Assembly (NCBI RefSeq): GCF_000377765.1
Contig: NZ_KB898663.1
Location: forward strand, 310,001 to 374,000
Length of the DNA stretch: 64,000 nt
From: Gracilibacillus lacisalsi DSM 19029
GTDB taxonomy: Bacteria; Bacillota; Bacilli; Bacillales; Amphibacillaceae
Direction: 5' to 3'
Position numbers and translations under genes: made by a program. Below, piece by piece: positions 8,964 through 17,422 of this stretch. Position 1 is the first letter of the stretch. Each line of letters starts with the position of its first letter. The notes under the pieces were generated by a model. The model was not told where the DNA came from, did no database searches, and saw only the letters and a program-made list of their open reading frames with translations.

Positions 8964-9932
8964 CTAGTAAAGTCCACCTTGACCCATTTTCTTTGATAAT
9001 GAATTGGCTGCAATTAGGAATATAAAGCTGATCACTGTTTTGAACATACCTGCTGCGGTCGCCAATGAGAAGTTAAACATCGATATACCATATTTAATTA
9101 CAAATACATCGATATTTTCTGAGTATTCGACGTTTTGACCATTTCCTAATAAATATTGAGGTTCAAAACCAGCTTCTAAAATATAACCAATATTCATAAT
9201 TAAAAGGACAATAATAACTGACTTCATACCAGGAATTGTAATATGTAAAATTCGCTGAATCCGGGAAGCTCCATCAATTTTCGCTGCTTCATATTGCTCC
9301 TGATCGATCATGGAAATAGCAGCCAAATAGATAATCGCGTTCCATCCGACATTTTTCCACGTTTCCGCAGCACCTAAAATCCCCCAGAAGTATTCACCTA
9401 CACCTAACCATAGAATTTCTTTGTCAATAAGTCCTAATCCCATTAGCACCTCGTTAACGATACCTTCAATAGATAGCACAGAAGAAACTAACGCTGCAGC
9501 CACTACCCAGGATAAAAAGTGTGGCAGATAACTAATCGTTTGAACTACTCGTTTAAATTTCATATTAGATAATTCATTAATTAGTACCGCTAGTGTGATT
9601 GCTGTAATAAACCCTAATACAAGATTGATTAAACTTTGTGCTAATGTATTTCGTAGTACACCAAGAAAACGATCATCCGTGAATAAAAACAGGAAATGTT
9701 TAAACCCTACCCATTCCTGATCGGTAAAACTTAATGCTGGTTTATAATCTTGAAAGGCCATGGTCCAGCCCCATACCGGTAAATATTTAAAGATAAACAC
9801 CCAAATAACAAAAGGTACAGTCATCCAAAGAAGTGCTTGTTGTTGTTTGCATTTCTTTAGAAATCCTTTCAGACCTTTATCATCATCTGCTTGTGACATT
9901 GTTTTTGTTTTAATACTGGATTCTGATTGCAT
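8964..9932 (-). CDS. ABC transporter permease, LplB/YteP type (xylo-oligosaccharide uptake)
   Basis: Inner-membrane permease of 322 residues, partner of the next gene. The N-terminus (KCKQQQALLWMTVPFVIWV) leads into the first membrane segment, and PVWGWTMAFQDYKP is the hallmark of the LplB/YteP branch. The EAA loop is EAAKIDGASRIQRILHITIPG (about residues 216-236). AAGGGGGATAATCT precedes the ATG. A 195-base gap with two RNA structures separates it from the upstream binding-protein gene, while the downstream permease is only 12 bases away. Corresponds in position and family to XynF/XynG of Geobacillus xylan clusters. Confidence 0.92.
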   Translation of the reverse strand: MQSESSIKTKTMSQADDDKGLKGFLKKCKQQQALLWMTVPFVIWVFIFKYLPVWGWTMAFQDYKPALSFTDQEWVGFKHFLFLFTDDRFLGVLRNTLAQSLINLVLGFITAITLAVLINELSNMKFKRVVQTISYLPHFLSWVVAAALVSSVLSIEGIVNEVLMGLGLIDKEILWLGVGEYFWGILGAAETWKNVGWNAIIYLAAISMIDQEQYEAAKIDGASRIQRILHITIPGMKSVIIVLLIMNIGYILEAGFEPQYLLGNGQNVEYSENIDVFVIKYGISMFNFSLATAAGMFKTVISFIFLIAANSLSKKMGQGGLY

Positions 9933-9974
9933 AGATTATCCCCCTTATCACTCACTGTATAAATATTTCTATGC

Positions 9975-10060
9975 TTTCGGACCATCAGGCAAACGGTAAA
10001 TGTTCGCCTAATGAACAATATCATCAAGAGAATTGTTATTCTTAACTGAATGGTCCGAAA
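9975..10060 (-). promoter_or_regulatory. Branched intercistronic RNA structure between binding-protein and permease genes
   Basis: A perfect 11-bp helix (TTTCGGACCAT 9975-9985 with ATGGTCCGAAA 10050-10060) encloses two smaller helices: AGGCAAAC/GTTCGCCT (9987-9994/10002-10009, one mismatch) and AACAAT/ATTGTT (10014-10019/10032-10037). Together they can fold as a three-way junction in the mRNA. Such structures between binding-protein and permease genes often protect the upstream message or reduce readthrough; that role is inferred here. Confidence 0.6.
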
Positions 10061-10093
10061 ACAAAAAGGTTAGCAATATCATTTTATAACTAT

Positions 10094-10121
10094 AGAAGGC
10101 TGAATAATCAGCCTTCTTTTT
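10094..10121. terminator. Hairpin just after the solute-binding protein gene
   Basis: Perfect 10-bp stem AGAAGGCTGA/TCAGCCTTCT with an ATAA loop. The T-run follows on the plus strand, where no gene ends. In the minus-strand mRNA the hairpin lies 10 bases after the stop codon with no U-run, so it is more likely a stabiliser or partial attenuator than a full terminator. Confidence 0.55.
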
Positions 10122-10127
10122 AAATAT

Positions 10128-11837
10128 TTATTGTTCTACAAGCTCTACTTTTCTCTTAACTGAGTCTGTGATAACTTCTTCGTATTCTTCATACGGAAGA
10201 CCTTCAAATTCATCTAAATAACTACTCCACTGAGCATCAAAGTCACTTGAGTCAGCAAAAACAATTTCAGGGAACTTCCGTTTCATTAAATCATCTAATT
10301 GCTGTTCATATAACTGAGCTTGAGAACCTGTTTCAATTGGAGTATCCCAAGCTGGGAACCATGGTCTTGGATCAGGCTCAGAGAACAACTCCGTAAAGGT
10401 TTCAATATCATATGCCTCAAGAAACTCTTTATCACCATCGTCATACATCATACTTGCTACTTCTGGTTGTTTAGGAGGTTCTACGGCATTGCCATCTTCA
10501 TACAAACCATTCATACGAGGCCAGCCCCATTCAAAGTAGCTGAACCCGAATTCATCACGGAACTCAGTACTTCTTGTTTGTTCGATTTGTTCTTCTGTAC
10601 GATAATAACGACCATCATCACCTACTTCATACGTCTCTCCTTCAATACCCCATGTAACCAACTTTTGTACCTCTTCTTTTGCAATGTGATCTAAATATTT
10701 GATGATACGAATTTGATCTTCTTCAGACGTACCTGTTGTAATTCCCATACCTGGAGAAGCAGTAAATCCTATAGGATCTAAATATTGGTCTTTCACACCT
10801 TCTTCAAATACTACAGGGAATGCCATATAATCATTATATGGATCATCATCTTCTTGAAGCGTGTTCATTGCGTCTCCAACTTGCCAACGATAATCAAAGA
10901 AACCTACTACACGTCCAGTTGTTAGCTTTGCTAAATATTCATCATAATTTTGGGTAAATGCTTCCTGATCAAATAAACCTTTTGAGTTTATTTCGTTCAA
11001 TTTCTTTAACCAACGTTCTGTTTCTGGTTTATTGTTGTATACCGTTGCCTCGTGTGTATCCATATCAACAAAAATACCACCATCATTTGGATACCCTGCT
11101 AAGTGCATTGGCTGATTCGATAAAGCAAAGAATCGCCAATCATGTGTTAGTGCTGTAAAACCAATTGTATCTGCTCCATCAATTTGTGGATTTGCCTCTG
11201 TGTATTCTTCAATAATATCGAAATATTCATCTAACGTTTCTGGTTTGGGATAATCTAATTCTTTTAAAACATCACGTTTAATCCACCAAGCACCTTGCTC
11301 TACGTTTGCTGGTTTTGCAAAATCATGCGCTGCCCCGGATGAAATAACATAAATATTTCCGTCATCACGTTTCATTAATTCTAAATACGGACCATACATT
11401 TCCATAATATTTGGAGCGTGCTCTTCAAGAAGGTCATTCAACGGAATAAATCCTCCAGCATCAATAACAGCATCAGTTGATTGTTCAGCATTTAATAGTT
11501 CCGGATATTCACCACTTGCAATCATCGTTCCAATTTTTTGATTTACGTCACCAACAATGTGCTCAATATCGAAGTTAACTCCTGTTTCTTCTTCAAACAT
11601 TTTCCCTAAAGTAGTCTCTGAAGTATTGATATCCTCTCCAGGACCAGATGCGTCAAAGAAATCGTAAGTGTAAATCTCGCCATCACTTTCTTCGTTTTCT
11701 TCATTACCCGACTCCTCAGTTGCATCAGAATCACTATCTGAAGAACCTGTTTCCTCGCTATCGTCACTACAAGCTGCTATTAATAAACATACTGCAACTA
11801 GTAAACTTAATAGCCATACATTCTTTTTCCAATCCAT
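10128..11837 (-). CDS. Extracellular solute-binding lipoprotein, family 1 (xylo-oligosaccharide receptor)
   Basis: Lipoprotein of about 569 residues. The signal peptide MDWKKNVWLLSLLVAVCLLIAAC ends in the lipobox LIAAC, so the mature protein is anchored by its lipid-modified Cys. An acidic Ser/Glu/Asp linker follows. The rest is the large LipO/YtcQ-type binding fold with MIASGEYPELL and GMGITTGTSEEDQIRIIKYLDHI. The upstream frame is open to 11882, but the hydrophobic signal and the AAAGGGG site 10 bases before the ATG place the start at 11837. It is first in the run SBP-permease-permease-xylanase. Size and context match XynE of Geobacillus. A cre-like box lies upstream. Confidence 0.9.
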   Translation of the reverse strand: MDWKKNVWLLSLLVAVCLLIAACSDDSEETGSSDSDSDATEESGNEENEESDGEIYTYDFFDASGPGEDINTSETTLGKMFEEETGVNFDIEHIVGDVNQKIGTMIASGEYPELLNAEQSTDAVIDAGGFIPLNDLLEEHAPNIMEMYGPYLELMKRDDGNIYVISSGAAHDFAKPANVEQGAWWIKRDVLKELDYPKPETLDEYFDIIEEYTEANPQIDGADTIGFTALTHDWRFFALSNQPMHLAGYPNDGGIFVDMDTHEATVYNNKPETERWLKKLNEINSKGLFDQEAFTQNYDEYLAKLTTGRVVGFFDYRWQVGDAMNTLQEDDDPYNDYMAFPVVFEEGVKDQYLDPIGFTASPGMGITTGTSEEDQIRIIKYLDHIAKEEVQKLVTWGIEGETYEVGDDGRYYRTEEQIEQTRSTEFRDEFGFSYFEWGWPRMNGLYEDGNAVEPPKQPEVASMMYDDGDKEFLEAYDIETFTELFSEPDPRPWFPAWDTPIETGSQAQLYEQQLDDLMKRKFPEIVFADSSDFDAQWSSYLDEFEGLPYEEYEEVITDSVKRKVELVEQ

Positions 11838-11893
11838 AAAACTAATTCCCCTTTCTTTTTTAAAAAAGTATTTCGTTGCCAAGATGTTATTTT

Positions 11894-11907
11894 TGTAAGC
11901 ACTTTCA
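11894..11907 (-). promoter_or_regulatory. cre-like CcpA box upstream of the transporter operon
   Basis: TGTAAGCACTTTCA differs from the consensus TGWAANCGNTNWCA only at the central G (CA instead of CG). It lies 57 bases upstream of the lipoprotein start. Catabolite repression of the transporter is the likely meaning. A convincing -35/-10 pair was not identified. Confidence 0.5.
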
Positions 11908-11996
11908 TTGTAACTTGTAGTTATTCCGATTGTTACCCATCAAAGTTTAGATGAAACTTTGAAAAATAAAGCCAGATTAGATAAAACCCCAAAAAG

Positions 11997-12030
11997 GAAA
12001 TGTAGTCTTATTTCAATAAGACTACATTTC
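11997..12030 (-). terminator. Hairpin terminator of the YesL-YesN-YesM operon
   Basis: A 16-bp perfect stem (GAAATGTAGTCTTATT/AATAAGACTACATTTC) overlaps the last codons of the kinase gene. On the minus strand it is followed by CTTTTTGGGGTTTT. It should separate the signalling operon from the transporter operon. Confidence 0.75.
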
Positions 12031-13773
12031 TAATTTCTTGTTTAACGGTATTTTAATATACACGATTGTTCCTATATTTTTTCGGCTGTCAATTTTCAAT
12101 TCAAAATGATGCTGATAATACATTTTTAACCGTTGATAAACATTAGCTATTCCAATACTTTCGCCAGTAATCTCTTCGTCATCAAATGAACCAAAAATTT
12201 CCTCATATTTTCTTTCATCGATTCCAATACCATTGTCTTTGATCATACAACATAAATGTGTGTCATCTTGTTTAATTTCTATCGTGACTTTTCCTTTAGC
12301 TTTCAAGGGTTCAATTCCATGAATACTTGCGTTTTCGACGAAAGGTATAATCGTCATATTTGGTATTAAAATATGTTCTACTGATTCAGCTACATGAATA
12401 CTATATTGTATTTTATCGTCAAACCGATATTTCTGAATTTCCAGAAATGCTTGGATTAATTGCACTTCTTCTTTAACCGTTACAAAGTCTTTATCCCATG
12501 TAATCGAGTTTCTTAACAGTTGTGCCATATTACGAATGATTTCAGCCGTCTCATCCTCTTTTTTCAATAAACTTCTCATTCTGATCGTTTCCAGTACGTT
12601 AAATAAAAAATGGGGGTTAATTTGACTTTGTAATGCTTTTAATTGTGTTTCTTTGTTTTGTATTTGCAAATCTTTTTTCTGAATCCGTGCAATGTAAACA
12701 TCATTAATCAAGTCTTTAATCTTCTTGGACATTCGATTAAATTCGGTAGTTAATACTCCAATCTCATCTTTATAAGGTTTCCCAGGTATTAGTTCGAAAT
12801 TTTGATTTTTGACTTTTCTCATTTTCTTCACGATCGTGTTTAGGCGAAAATGAATATTACCAGCAATATAAACGATAAATAAGGTCGGGATCACAAAATT
12901 CCATAACGCTAAATATAAAATAGACGGAATCGACTTTCTTACTTCTGCTAACAATTGATCTTCAGGCATGACCCCTACAACTTTCCAATCATCTATATAT
13001 TGTACCGGATAGGATTCATCTAATACGGTAGCATGGTTAGGAATCGAAACAGTATCAAAAGCAATATACTCAGACTCCCACGGAACAGATTCATTCGTGG
13101 TATATTCGATGTTATTTTCCTCATTTAACAAATAGATATCTCCCTCAAATGTTTCATTTGCGAACAGCTGATGAATAAAACGATCATTTAAATTAATCAT
13201 AATAACCTTTTCGTGTGATGAAGTATCACTTGAGTCTAAAGCTCTTACGACGACAAATTGGCTTAGATCACCATTTTCTGCAGTACTCCTTGTTACAACT
13301 GGGTATTTTTTTCTCGTTTCAAGTGTTGATTGATACCAATGTGACTCCTTTACTGAATCATCAATCGCAAATACTCCACCTGCTGTAATGACTGTCGGAT
13401 TGTCTGTATATAAATAAATGGAACGAATCGAAGAATATACTGGTGTATATTTATTAATGTCTCGAAAATTATTATTATATGCTAAGATAAAATCTACCGG
13501 TGACTCATACGTAGTATCTAATAGTTGATAGACAAACGCATCGGCATAAAGAACGGATGCTATTCCGACAGCATCCTCAACTCCTTGTTTAAAGCTATTT
13601 GCCACTTGCCGTAACGCAAGTTCATTATCATGTATTTTTTGGGTACGGACATTTTCAGATGTTACATTATAGAAGATAACATTCGTGAGTACAATCGGTA
13701 AAAATACGGAAAACATATAGATTAATAATAATTTATTGCGAATGCGAATATCATTTAAGTGAATTTTTTTCAT
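12022..13773 (-). CDS. Sensor histidine kinase, YesM/XynD type
   Basis: Membrane kinase of 583 residues. A first membrane segment (about residues 14-34) and a second (about 280-305, ILYLALWNFVIPTLFIVYIAG) bracket an extracellular Cache-like sensor. A HAMP region follows (IVKKMRKVKNQNFELIPG), then the His_kinase core with the phospho-acceptor motif NPHFLFNVLETIRM and the ATP-binding motifs PFVENASIHGIEP and IKDNGIGID. It should phosphorylate the response regulator encoded 10 bases upstream. With that regulator and the transporter it corresponds to XynD/XynC of Geobacillus, which control xylo-oligosaccharide uptake; the ligand here is inferred. The ATG follows AGAAGGG. Confidence 0.92.
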   Translation of the reverse strand: MKKIHLNDIRIRNKLLLIYMFSVFLPIVLTNVIFYNVTSENVRTQKIHDNELALRQVANSFKQGVEDAVGIASVLYADAFVYQLLDTTYESPVDFILAYNNNFRDINKYTPVYSSIRSIYLYTDNPTVITAGGVFAIDDSVKESHWYQSTLETRKKYPVVTRSTAENGDLSQFVVVRALDSSDTSSHEKVIMINLNDRFIHQLFANETFEGDIYLLNEENNIEYTTNESVPWESEYIAFDTVSIPNHATVLDESYPVQYIDDWKVVGVMPEDQLLAEVRKSIPSILYLALWNFVIPTLFIVYIAGNIHFRLNTIVKKMRKVKNQNFELIPGKPYKDEIGVLTTEFNRMSKKIKDLINDVYIARIQKKDLQIQNKETQLKALQSQINPHFLFNVLETIRMRSLLKKEDETAEIIRNMAQLLRNSITWDKDFVTVKEEVQLIQAFLEIQKYRFDDKIQYSIHVAESVEHILIPNMTIIPFVENASIHGIEPLKAKGKVTIEIKQDDTHLCCMIKDNGIGIDERKYEEIFGSFDDEEITGESIGIANVYQRLKMYYQHHFELKIDSRKNIGTIVYIKIPLNKKLEM

Positions 13774-13783
13774 AGGAACCCTT

Positions 13784-15322
13784 CTAGCTGATTCGATCCA
13801 TTAATTTTTTTCGATATTGTGACGGAGTGGTTCCAACAATCTTTTCAAATTGGGTAACAAAATAATCCGGATTATTAAATCCGACATTTTCTGCCACTTC
13901 ATACACTTTTAAATCGGTAGTTCGTAGGAGTTTCTTAGCTTCATCCATTCTTACCGTTAAGATGTAATCCTTAAAATAAACACCATAAGTTTTTTTAAAC
14001 AATTGCCCCATGTATACCGGATTCATAAAAAATTTGTTCGCAATCGATTTTAGTGTTATCGGTTGATCGTAATGCGAATGGATGTATTTCTTGATTTGAT
14101 AAATCGTTCCTTTCACATTGTTTTGATTTAATTTAGCGAGGATGTTGGCCGCATCTTTGATAAAATCTCCCCATAAAACTTGTAATTGCTGAAGACTTAG
14201 AGAATATTGATCCCACTCTAACATTTCTTTTAAATTGGCGATTTCCTGTTCATTTCCATCTGATTCTTTTATCGATTTAAGAATTTTATGATTGAGACGA
14301 TTGACCATGGTTCGCCAAGCATCTTTAGCAAACTTCATTTCTTTGCAAGCTTGTAGCATCTTATTTAATTGTTTGTCGATCTTTTCATGATTATTTTCTT
14401 CTACACATTCCATCATTTTGTCATAGTAGGCCTGATCCAAATCGATGAAAAACACATCTTTTTCAGTAATCATAGCAGCAGTAATAATCGGCTTATCAAC
14501 TAAATATTTGAATTGCACACACTTTTTGGCTGTCTTATACGAAGTAGTTAAGTCCTCGACTTTCTGGACTGTTTCACCACAGTAAATATGCATATCTAAA
14601 TCTGCATATCGATGCCACTCATCGAGAAATTGATCTAGCGTTTGATTATTCGCAGACAAAAATTTGTTATTGATTACTAAGCCAAAACAATTGATATTAT
14701 CTTCAAAACAGATAAAATGATTTTGTGCTTCCATCGAAAGCAATACATTTTCTAATTGTTCAAAGCTTTGCTGATAATCGATATTCAATCCGTTTAACTC
14801 GACTTTTATAAATGTATACGCTGTCTCTTTTAAGAAAGGATGCTGCCATTCATTTGACAGATTACATTCTTTGTCACATAAAAGGAACGTCTTCAATTCT
14901 GTTACCGTTTCCATTTTATCTTCCATTTGTTTGGCTTCATATTCAACTTCGATCGCATTAGCTATTTTCTCCAATGTTTGATGAATTTCATCTTGATCAA
15001 CAGGTTTCAAAATAAAATCTTTTACTCCATAACGAAGTGCGCGCTGTGCATATTTAAAATCGTTATACCCACTAATAACAATAAAATAAGGAGATTGAAA
15101 TATCGTTTCTTTCGCAAGTTTAATTAAATCTAAACCATCTAAGACAGGCATTCTGATATCGGTTAACACAAGGTCTGGCTGAAGTTCCTTTATTTCCGCC
15201 AATGCATCTTCTCCATTTCCTGCTTCCCCGCAGACTGTAAAGCCATATGATTCCCAATCTATCAATGTTTTGATTCCTTTACGAACAAAGACATCATCAT
15301 CGACCAAATAGACTTTATGCAT
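13784..15322 (-). CDS. AraC-family response regulator, YesN/XynC type
   Basis: 512-residue two-domain regulator. The receiver domain has the acidic pocket VDDD (residues 7-10), the phosphorylated Asp55 in VLTDIRMP and the conserved Lys near 107 (LKPVD). A long middle region (about 120-405) follows, then a C-terminal AraC-type double helix-turn-helix: YDQPITLKSIANKFFMNPVY and VYEVAENVGFNNPDYFVTQF, ending FEKIVGTTPSQYRKKL. It should bind promoter DNA after phosphorylation by the kinase at 12022-13773. The start overlaps the end of the YesL-type gene by 8 bases and has the AAAGGGGAG site. Probable targets are the neighbouring transporter and xylanase genes. Confidence 0.92.
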   Translation of the reverse strand: MHKVYLVDDDVFVRKGIKTLIDWESYGFTVCGEAGNGEDALAEIKELQPDLVLTDIRMPVLDGLDLIKLAKETIFQSPYFIVISGYNDFKYAQRALRYGVKDFILKPVDQDEIHQTLEKIANAIEVEYEAKQMEDKMETVTELKTFLLCDKECNLSNEWQHPFLKETAYTFIKVELNGLNIDYQQSFEQLENVLLSMEAQNHFICFEDNINCFGLVINNKFLSANNQTLDQFLDEWHRYADLDMHIYCGETVQKVEDLTTSYKTAKKCVQFKYLVDKPIITAAMITEKDVFFIDLDQAYYDKMMECVEENNHEKIDKQLNKMLQACKEMKFAKDAWRTMVNRLNHKILKSIKESDGNEQEIANLKEMLEWDQYSLSLQQLQVLWGDFIKDAANILAKLNQNNVKGTIYQIKKYIHSHYDQPITLKSIANKFFMNPVYMGQLFKKTYGVYFKDYILTVRMDEAKKLLRTTDLKVYEVAENVGFNNPDYFVTQFEKIVGTTPSQYRKKLMDRIS

Positions 15323-15980
15323 GCTTCTTCTCCCCTTTCACATATTCTTTCTCTAATAAGCTTTGCTGCCTGTTTTCAAAGCTTTCAAAGGCAAATATCG
15401 CTGCTCGAGTGACAATATAAAAAGTGAAGCTGACACCAACTACAGGGAGTAGACCAGGAATAAACCTCCATACATATTGCAGTAAAAATAAAGCAACAAA
15501 CATTGCTATCGTAACCAATGGGCTGAATAATCCTAATACAATCGCATGCTTAAATGTTTGCCGTATCGATAAGTCGAAATGTGCAACGGTTGGAAATATG
15601 TACAATATCGTAATCGTGTAAATAATCCCAATGACGATAAATAAGACCAGAAATAATGATTGAAAGGTTGAAGTATGTTGTATAATCCACTGAAAATCAA
15701 CAAATAAAACATAGCCAATGATCGTCAATAGATAACCGATTACGTTTGATTGGATAAATGTGTGCTTATAAGCTTTGAAAAACGTTTTGTTAAAAGCAAT
15801 ACCATCCTTTTGTACACACCACTCCCTAATGGTAGTCACTAAGGCCGCAGTAGCTGGAAATATACCAAGAACAATCAAACCAACAAGTGACATCATTACC
15901 CACAACAAATTTAAATACATGATCCACATCAACCATTCCAAAAAACGATAAAATCCGTTAGAGTTCACTGTTTTTGCCAT
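15315..15980 (-). CDS. YesL-type membrane protein, DUF624
   Basis: 221-residue integral membrane protein with about five hydrophobic segments (for example LNLLWVMMSLVGLIVLGIF, residues 24-42, and LFLVLFIVIGIIYTITILYIF near 108-128). The opening FYRFLEWLMWIMYLNLLW and the block FPATAALVTTIREW are typical of DUF624. YesL-type proteins are routinely encoded with YesM/YesN pairs and sugar transporters; their biochemical role is unknown. In Geobacillus xylan clusters a similar protein is called XynX. First gene of the signalling operon, with the strong GAGGAGG ribosome site. Confidence 0.85.
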   Translation of the reverse strand: MAKTVNSNGFYRFLEWLMWIMYLNLLWVMMSLVGLIVLGIFPATAALVTTIREWCVQKDGIAFNKTFFKAYKHTFIQSNVIGYLLTIIGYVLFVDFQWIIQHTSTFQSLFLVLFIVIGIIYTITILYIFPTVAHFDLSIRQTFKHAIVLGLFSPLVTIAMFVALFLLQYVWRFIPGLLPVVGVSFTFYIVTRAAIFAFESFENRQQSLLEKEYVKGEKKHA

Positions 15981-15997
15981 GATGATTCCTCCTCTCT

Positions 15998-16062
15998 TGA
16001 AAACGCTTTAAAAATCAAAGAAAAAAATATACTTTGTTCATTCGATAGACATACTTATTATA
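15998..16062 (-). promoter_or_regulatory. -10 element and cre-like box of the YesL-YesN-YesM operon
   Basis: TTAAAGCGTTTTCA (minus strand, 15998-16011) has one mismatch to the cre consensus and lies between a TATAAT (16057-16062) and the ribosome site of the YesL-type gene. The -35 is weak (TTTTCT at 17 bases). A CcpA roadblock of the sensing operon is the simplest reading. Confidence 0.5.
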
Positions 16063-16185
16063 GTACAATATGAATCAAAAGAAAAGTGGGTTTTTGATTT
16101 ATCGTGATTATTTTGCCCACGAAATCTCCACTAATCTATTTTATTGTATAAGTATCCCATGCAGAACAACAGAAGGAGGAGTTTG

Positions 16186-17325
16186 ATGAGTTACACAGCT
16201 ACATTTACAAACAGAAACTATCGGAACGTATGGAAAGAATATGGGTATGACGAGGAGCTAATCAATCGTAAAGTAGAGAATACATGGAAACTCTTATTTG
16301 ATTCCTCACACCCGGAAACACAAATCTATTTTCCTGTCGGTGATGACCTAGGTTATATGCTTGATACCGGAAATGACGACGTTCGAACAGAAGGTATGTC
16401 CTATGGAATGATGATGGCAGTTCAAATGGATGATCAAGATATTTTCGATCGGCTATGGAAGTGGTCCATGACTTATATGTATATGGAAGAAGGAGAAAAT
16501 GCCGGCTACTTTGCCTGGTCATGTGCTCCAGATGGTTCAAAGAATGCTTATGGCCCTGCCCCAGACGGTGAAGAATATTTTGCATTAGCACTGTTTTTCG
16601 CTTCCCATCAATGGGGTGACGGTACTGGAATCTATCAATATAGTAAGCATGCAAAGGATTTATTACATCGTTGTATTCATAAAGGAGAAAATAATGATGG
16701 CTATCCAATGTGGAATCCAGAGAACAAACTGATAAAGTTTGTTCCTAGCGTAGAATTTTCTGATCCCTCTTATCACTTGCCGCATTTTTATGAATTGTTT
16801 GCCCTATGGAGTTATGAGGAAGATCGTGATTTTTGGAAGGAAGCTGCCATCGCTAGTAGGCAATATATTGCTAAGTCAGCACATCCGATAACCGGTTTAG
16901 CTCCAGAATATGCTTTTTATGATGGTTCACCTAATCATATTAGAGGGTTTGGCCATTTCTTCAGCGATTCTTACCGTGTTGCCTGTAATATTGGACTAGA
17001 TTATGAATGGTTTCAAGATAATGCTTGTCCAGTCGTCGTCGCGGAAAAGATTCAGGCATTCTTTGCTGATAAAGATCCTGAGGATTACAGAAGGTATAAA
17101 ATTGACGGAGAACCTTTTGATGAAAAAGCACTTCATCCAGTTGGTCTAATCGCTGCCAATGCTATGGCATCATTAGCGACAAGCGGTGACCATGCTAAAA
17201 AAGCTGTTGATCTATTTTGGGATACACCCGTCAGAACAGGAAAAAGAAGATACTATGATAACTGTCTTTACTTTTTCAGCCTTTTAGCATTAAGTGGGAG
17301 ATTTAAAATGTGGTTTCCATCATAA
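16186..17325 (+). CDS. Reducing-end xylose-releasing exo-oligoxylanase, GH8 (Rex)
   Basis: Cytoplasmic GH8 enzyme of 379 residues that takes single xylose units from the reducing end of xylo-oligosaccharides by inversion. The general acid sits in DVRTEGMSYGMMM (Glu 69). The base is Asp 261 in FFSDSYRVACNIGLDYEW, close to Asp263 of the Bacillus halodurans Rex. The frame is open to 16144, but AGAAGGAGG at 16171-16179 puts the start at the ATG 16186. It is transcribed away from the YesL operon and meets xylB at a shared terminator. The family also has endo-xylanases; closeness to Rex in both catalytic blocks favours the exo-oligoxylanase call. Confidence 0.88.
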   Translation: MSYTATFTNRNYRNVWKEYGYDEELINRKVENTWKLLFDSSHPETQIYFPVGDDLGYMLDTGNDDVRTEGMSYGMMMAVQMDDQDIFDRLWKWSMTYMYMEEGENAGYFAWSCAPDGSKNAYGPAPDGEEYFALALFFASHQWGDGTGIYQYSKHAKDLLHRCIHKGENNDGYPMWNPENKLIKFVPSVEFSDPSYHLPHFYELFALWSYEEDRDFWKEAAIASRQYIAKSAHPITGLAPEYAFYDGSPNHIRGFGHFFSDSYRVACNIGLDYEWFQDNACPVVVAEKIQAFFADKDPEDYRRYKIDGEPFDEKALHPVGLIAANAMASLATSGDHAKKAVDLFWDTPVRTGKRRYYDNCLYFFSLLALSGRFKMWFPS

Positions 17326-17384
17326 ATAAGGATATGGATTGATAGGGTAATAGTAAGTATCAGCAGTGTTATACTGTGATTATA

Positions 17385-17420
17385 CTAAAAAGCCAAGGAA
17401 ATTAACCCTTGGCTTTTTAG
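17385..17420. terminator. Bidirectional terminator between the GH8 gene and xylB
   Basis: A 14-bp stem CTAAAAAGCCAAGG/CCTTGGCTTTTTAG carries A- and T-runs on both arms and lies between the two convergent genes. Confidence 0.88.
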
Positions 17421-17422
17421 TA

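Noticed and set aside
10094-10121. Simple terminator on the plus strand
   Set aside because: The T-run is on the plus strand, but no plus-strand gene ends there; I treat it as an mRNA hairpin of the minus-strand operon.
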